From positions 1-55,153 of the forward strand of contig JAKFXT010000019.1 in assembly GCA_021731245.1 (NCBI GenBank): a stretch of DNA of 55,153 bases. Direction: 5' to 3'. A model generated the notes under the pieces. That model searched no databases, had not been told where the DNA came from, and saw nothing but the letters and a program-made list of their open reading frames with translations. Both the position numbers and the translations under genes were made by a program. Below are positions 53,870-55,153 of the stretch, piece by piece (position 1 is the stretch's first letter; each line of letters starts with the position of its first letter). The stretch comes from Patescibacteria group bacterium (GTDB lineage: Bacteria; Patescibacteriota; Minisyncoccia; Phycocordibacterales; JAKFXT01).

Positions 53870-55153
53870 ATGAATCGCGACTACCCACTAGAAAAAGTTA
53901 GAAATTTCGGAATTATAGCTCACATTGATGCTGGGAAGACCACAACTTCCGAGCGTATTCTGTATTACACAGGAATGACTCACAAGATTGGTGAAGTGCA
54001 CGAAGGTGAAACTGTAACCGACTGGATGGAACAAGAGCGTGAACGTGGAATTACTATTACTGCCGCTGCCATTACTTGTTTCTGGAATAAAACAGATGAT
54101 CCAGAAAAGAAGGACATGTTTCGTTTCAATATTATTGATACCCCAGGTCACATTGATTTTACAGTGGAGGTAAAACGCTCACTTCGTGTTTTGGATGGAG
54201 CTGTTGTGGTGTTTGATGGAGTTGCAGGCGTTGAGCCACAATCAGAAACAAATTGGCGCTATGCTGACGAGGCTTCTGTGCCACGTATTTGTTTTATAAA
54301 TAAATTAGACAGAACGGGTGCCTCTTTTGAAAAATCATACGCGTCCATCCTTGATAGATTGAACAAAAATGCAATTAGAATGCAGATTCCAATTGGTTTG
54401 GAAGATAAGCATGAAGGAGTAATAGATCTTTTGAAAATGAAGAGCTATCACTTTGAAGGAGAAATGGGAATGAAAATTGTAGAAGGAGAAATCCCAGCCG
54501 AACTCATGGAAGAAGCTAAGAAATATCGTCATGAGCTTGTAGAAAAGATTGTTGAGAACGATGACGTTGCAATGAATGAATATTTGGAAGGAAAAGAAAT
54601 TTCAATTGAGAGACTGAAAGCCCTTTTGCGTAAAGCGGTTATTGGAAACAAGATTTTCCCAGTTTATACAGGCTCTGCTTTGAAAAATAAAGGTGTGCAA
54701 TTGGTGCTTGATGCTGTTTCCGATTATCTTCCTAGTCCACTTGATCTACCCCCTGTTAAAGGAAAAAATCCTGATACAGGAGAAGAAATATTTCGCAGTG
54801 CAAGTGATGCGGACCCGTTCTGCGCTCTCGCTTTCAAACTTCAAGCTGATCCATTCGTAGGACAACTTACATTCTTCCGAGTTTATTCTGGAACAATTGA
54901 AGCCGGTTCATATATTTATAATTCAACAACAGGAGAAAAAGAGCGCTTGGGACGTATTGTGCGTTTGCAAGCGAATGAAAGAGAAGAAGTGAAAAAAGTT
55001 TTTGCTGGAGAAATCGCAGCAGCTGTAGGACTAAAAAGCGCTCGCACCTCACACACCTTTTCTGATGAAAATAATCCTATAGTACTTGAAGAAATCAAAT
55101 TCCCAGAACCAGTTATATCTTTGCGCATTGAACCAAAGACAAAAGCTGACCAA
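53870..55153 (+). CDS. fusA: elongation factor G (partial, runs off window end)
   Basis: [48 protein letters not shown]; open frame to the last base. Confidence 0.97.
   Translation, partial: MNRDYPLEKVRNFGIIAHIDAGKTTTSERILYYTGMTHKIGEVHEGETVTDWMEQERERGITITAAAITCFWNKTDDPEKKDMFRFNIIDTPGHIDFTVEVKRSLRVLDGAVVVFDGVAGVEPQSETNWRYADEASVPRICFINKLDRTGASFEKSYASILDRLNKNAIRMQIPIGLEDKHEGVIDLLKMKSYHFEGEMGMKIVEGEIPAELMEEAKKYRHELVEKIVENDDVAMNEYLEGKEISIERLKALLRKAVIGNKIFPVYTGSALKNKGVQLVLDAVSDYLPSPLDLPPVKGKNPDTGEEIFRSASDADPFCALAFKLQADPFVGQLTFFRVYSGTIEAGSYIYNSTTGEKERLGRIVRLQANEREEVKKVFAGEIAAAVGLKSARTSHTFSDENNPIVLEEIKFPEPVISLRIEPKTKADQ

Noticed and set aside
1-55153. CRISPR arrays or cas genes
   Set aside because: No regularly spaced direct repeats and no Cas-like ORFs seen.
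1-55153. UGA recoding as in Gracilibacteria/Absconditabacteria
   Set aside because: TGA acts as an ordinary stop at several well-bounded genes (e.g. the XerC/D-like gene ending AAGTGA at 12816), and core proteins are full length without internal TGA.

Overview
AT-rich, standard-code bacterial window whose gene content and very compact layout fit a Patescibacteria/CPR (Parcubacteria-like) genome. Lineage is inferred from gene content only. The backbone is housekeeping: rsmA, a UvrD/PcrA helicase, comM, pnp, rpsO, xth, cca, yraN, HU, rny, clpP, tig, ppa, nusA, tpiA, pgk, recJ, rnhA, sod, rpmB and an rpsL-rpsG-fusA operon (fusA runs off the end). There is a type IV pilus operon (pilB, pilC, three prepilin-like genes) and a ComEC encoded as two separated ORFs. 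The most unusual stretch is about 16.9-22.8 kb. All four tRNA genes I could find lie there (Arg-UCG, Gly-GCC, Pro-UGG, Gly-UCC), and each directly abuts a nuclease-like ORF: three paralogous HTH + single-LAGLIDADG-like proteins and one HNH protein. Two of these ORFs overlap the tRNA by exactly 10 nt and take their TAG stop codon from tRNA nucleotides 8-10. The same stretch holds a probable tRNA-dependent cyclodipeptide synthase starting 5 nt after tRNA-Pro and a cluster of parS-like palindromes. Other notable items: an unassigned structured ncRNA candidate with a strong terminator (about 15.04-15.35 kb), a promoter-terminator module in the nusA leader, a trigger factor lacking its PPIase domain but carrying a His-rich N-terminal tail, an acyl-CoA desaturase, two repeat elements whose ends are inverted copies of the neighbouring gene (tRNA-Gly, rnhA), and a set of small orphan genes with clear Shine-Dalgarno sequences and their own terminators. 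All calls come from reading the sequence; no searches were run.
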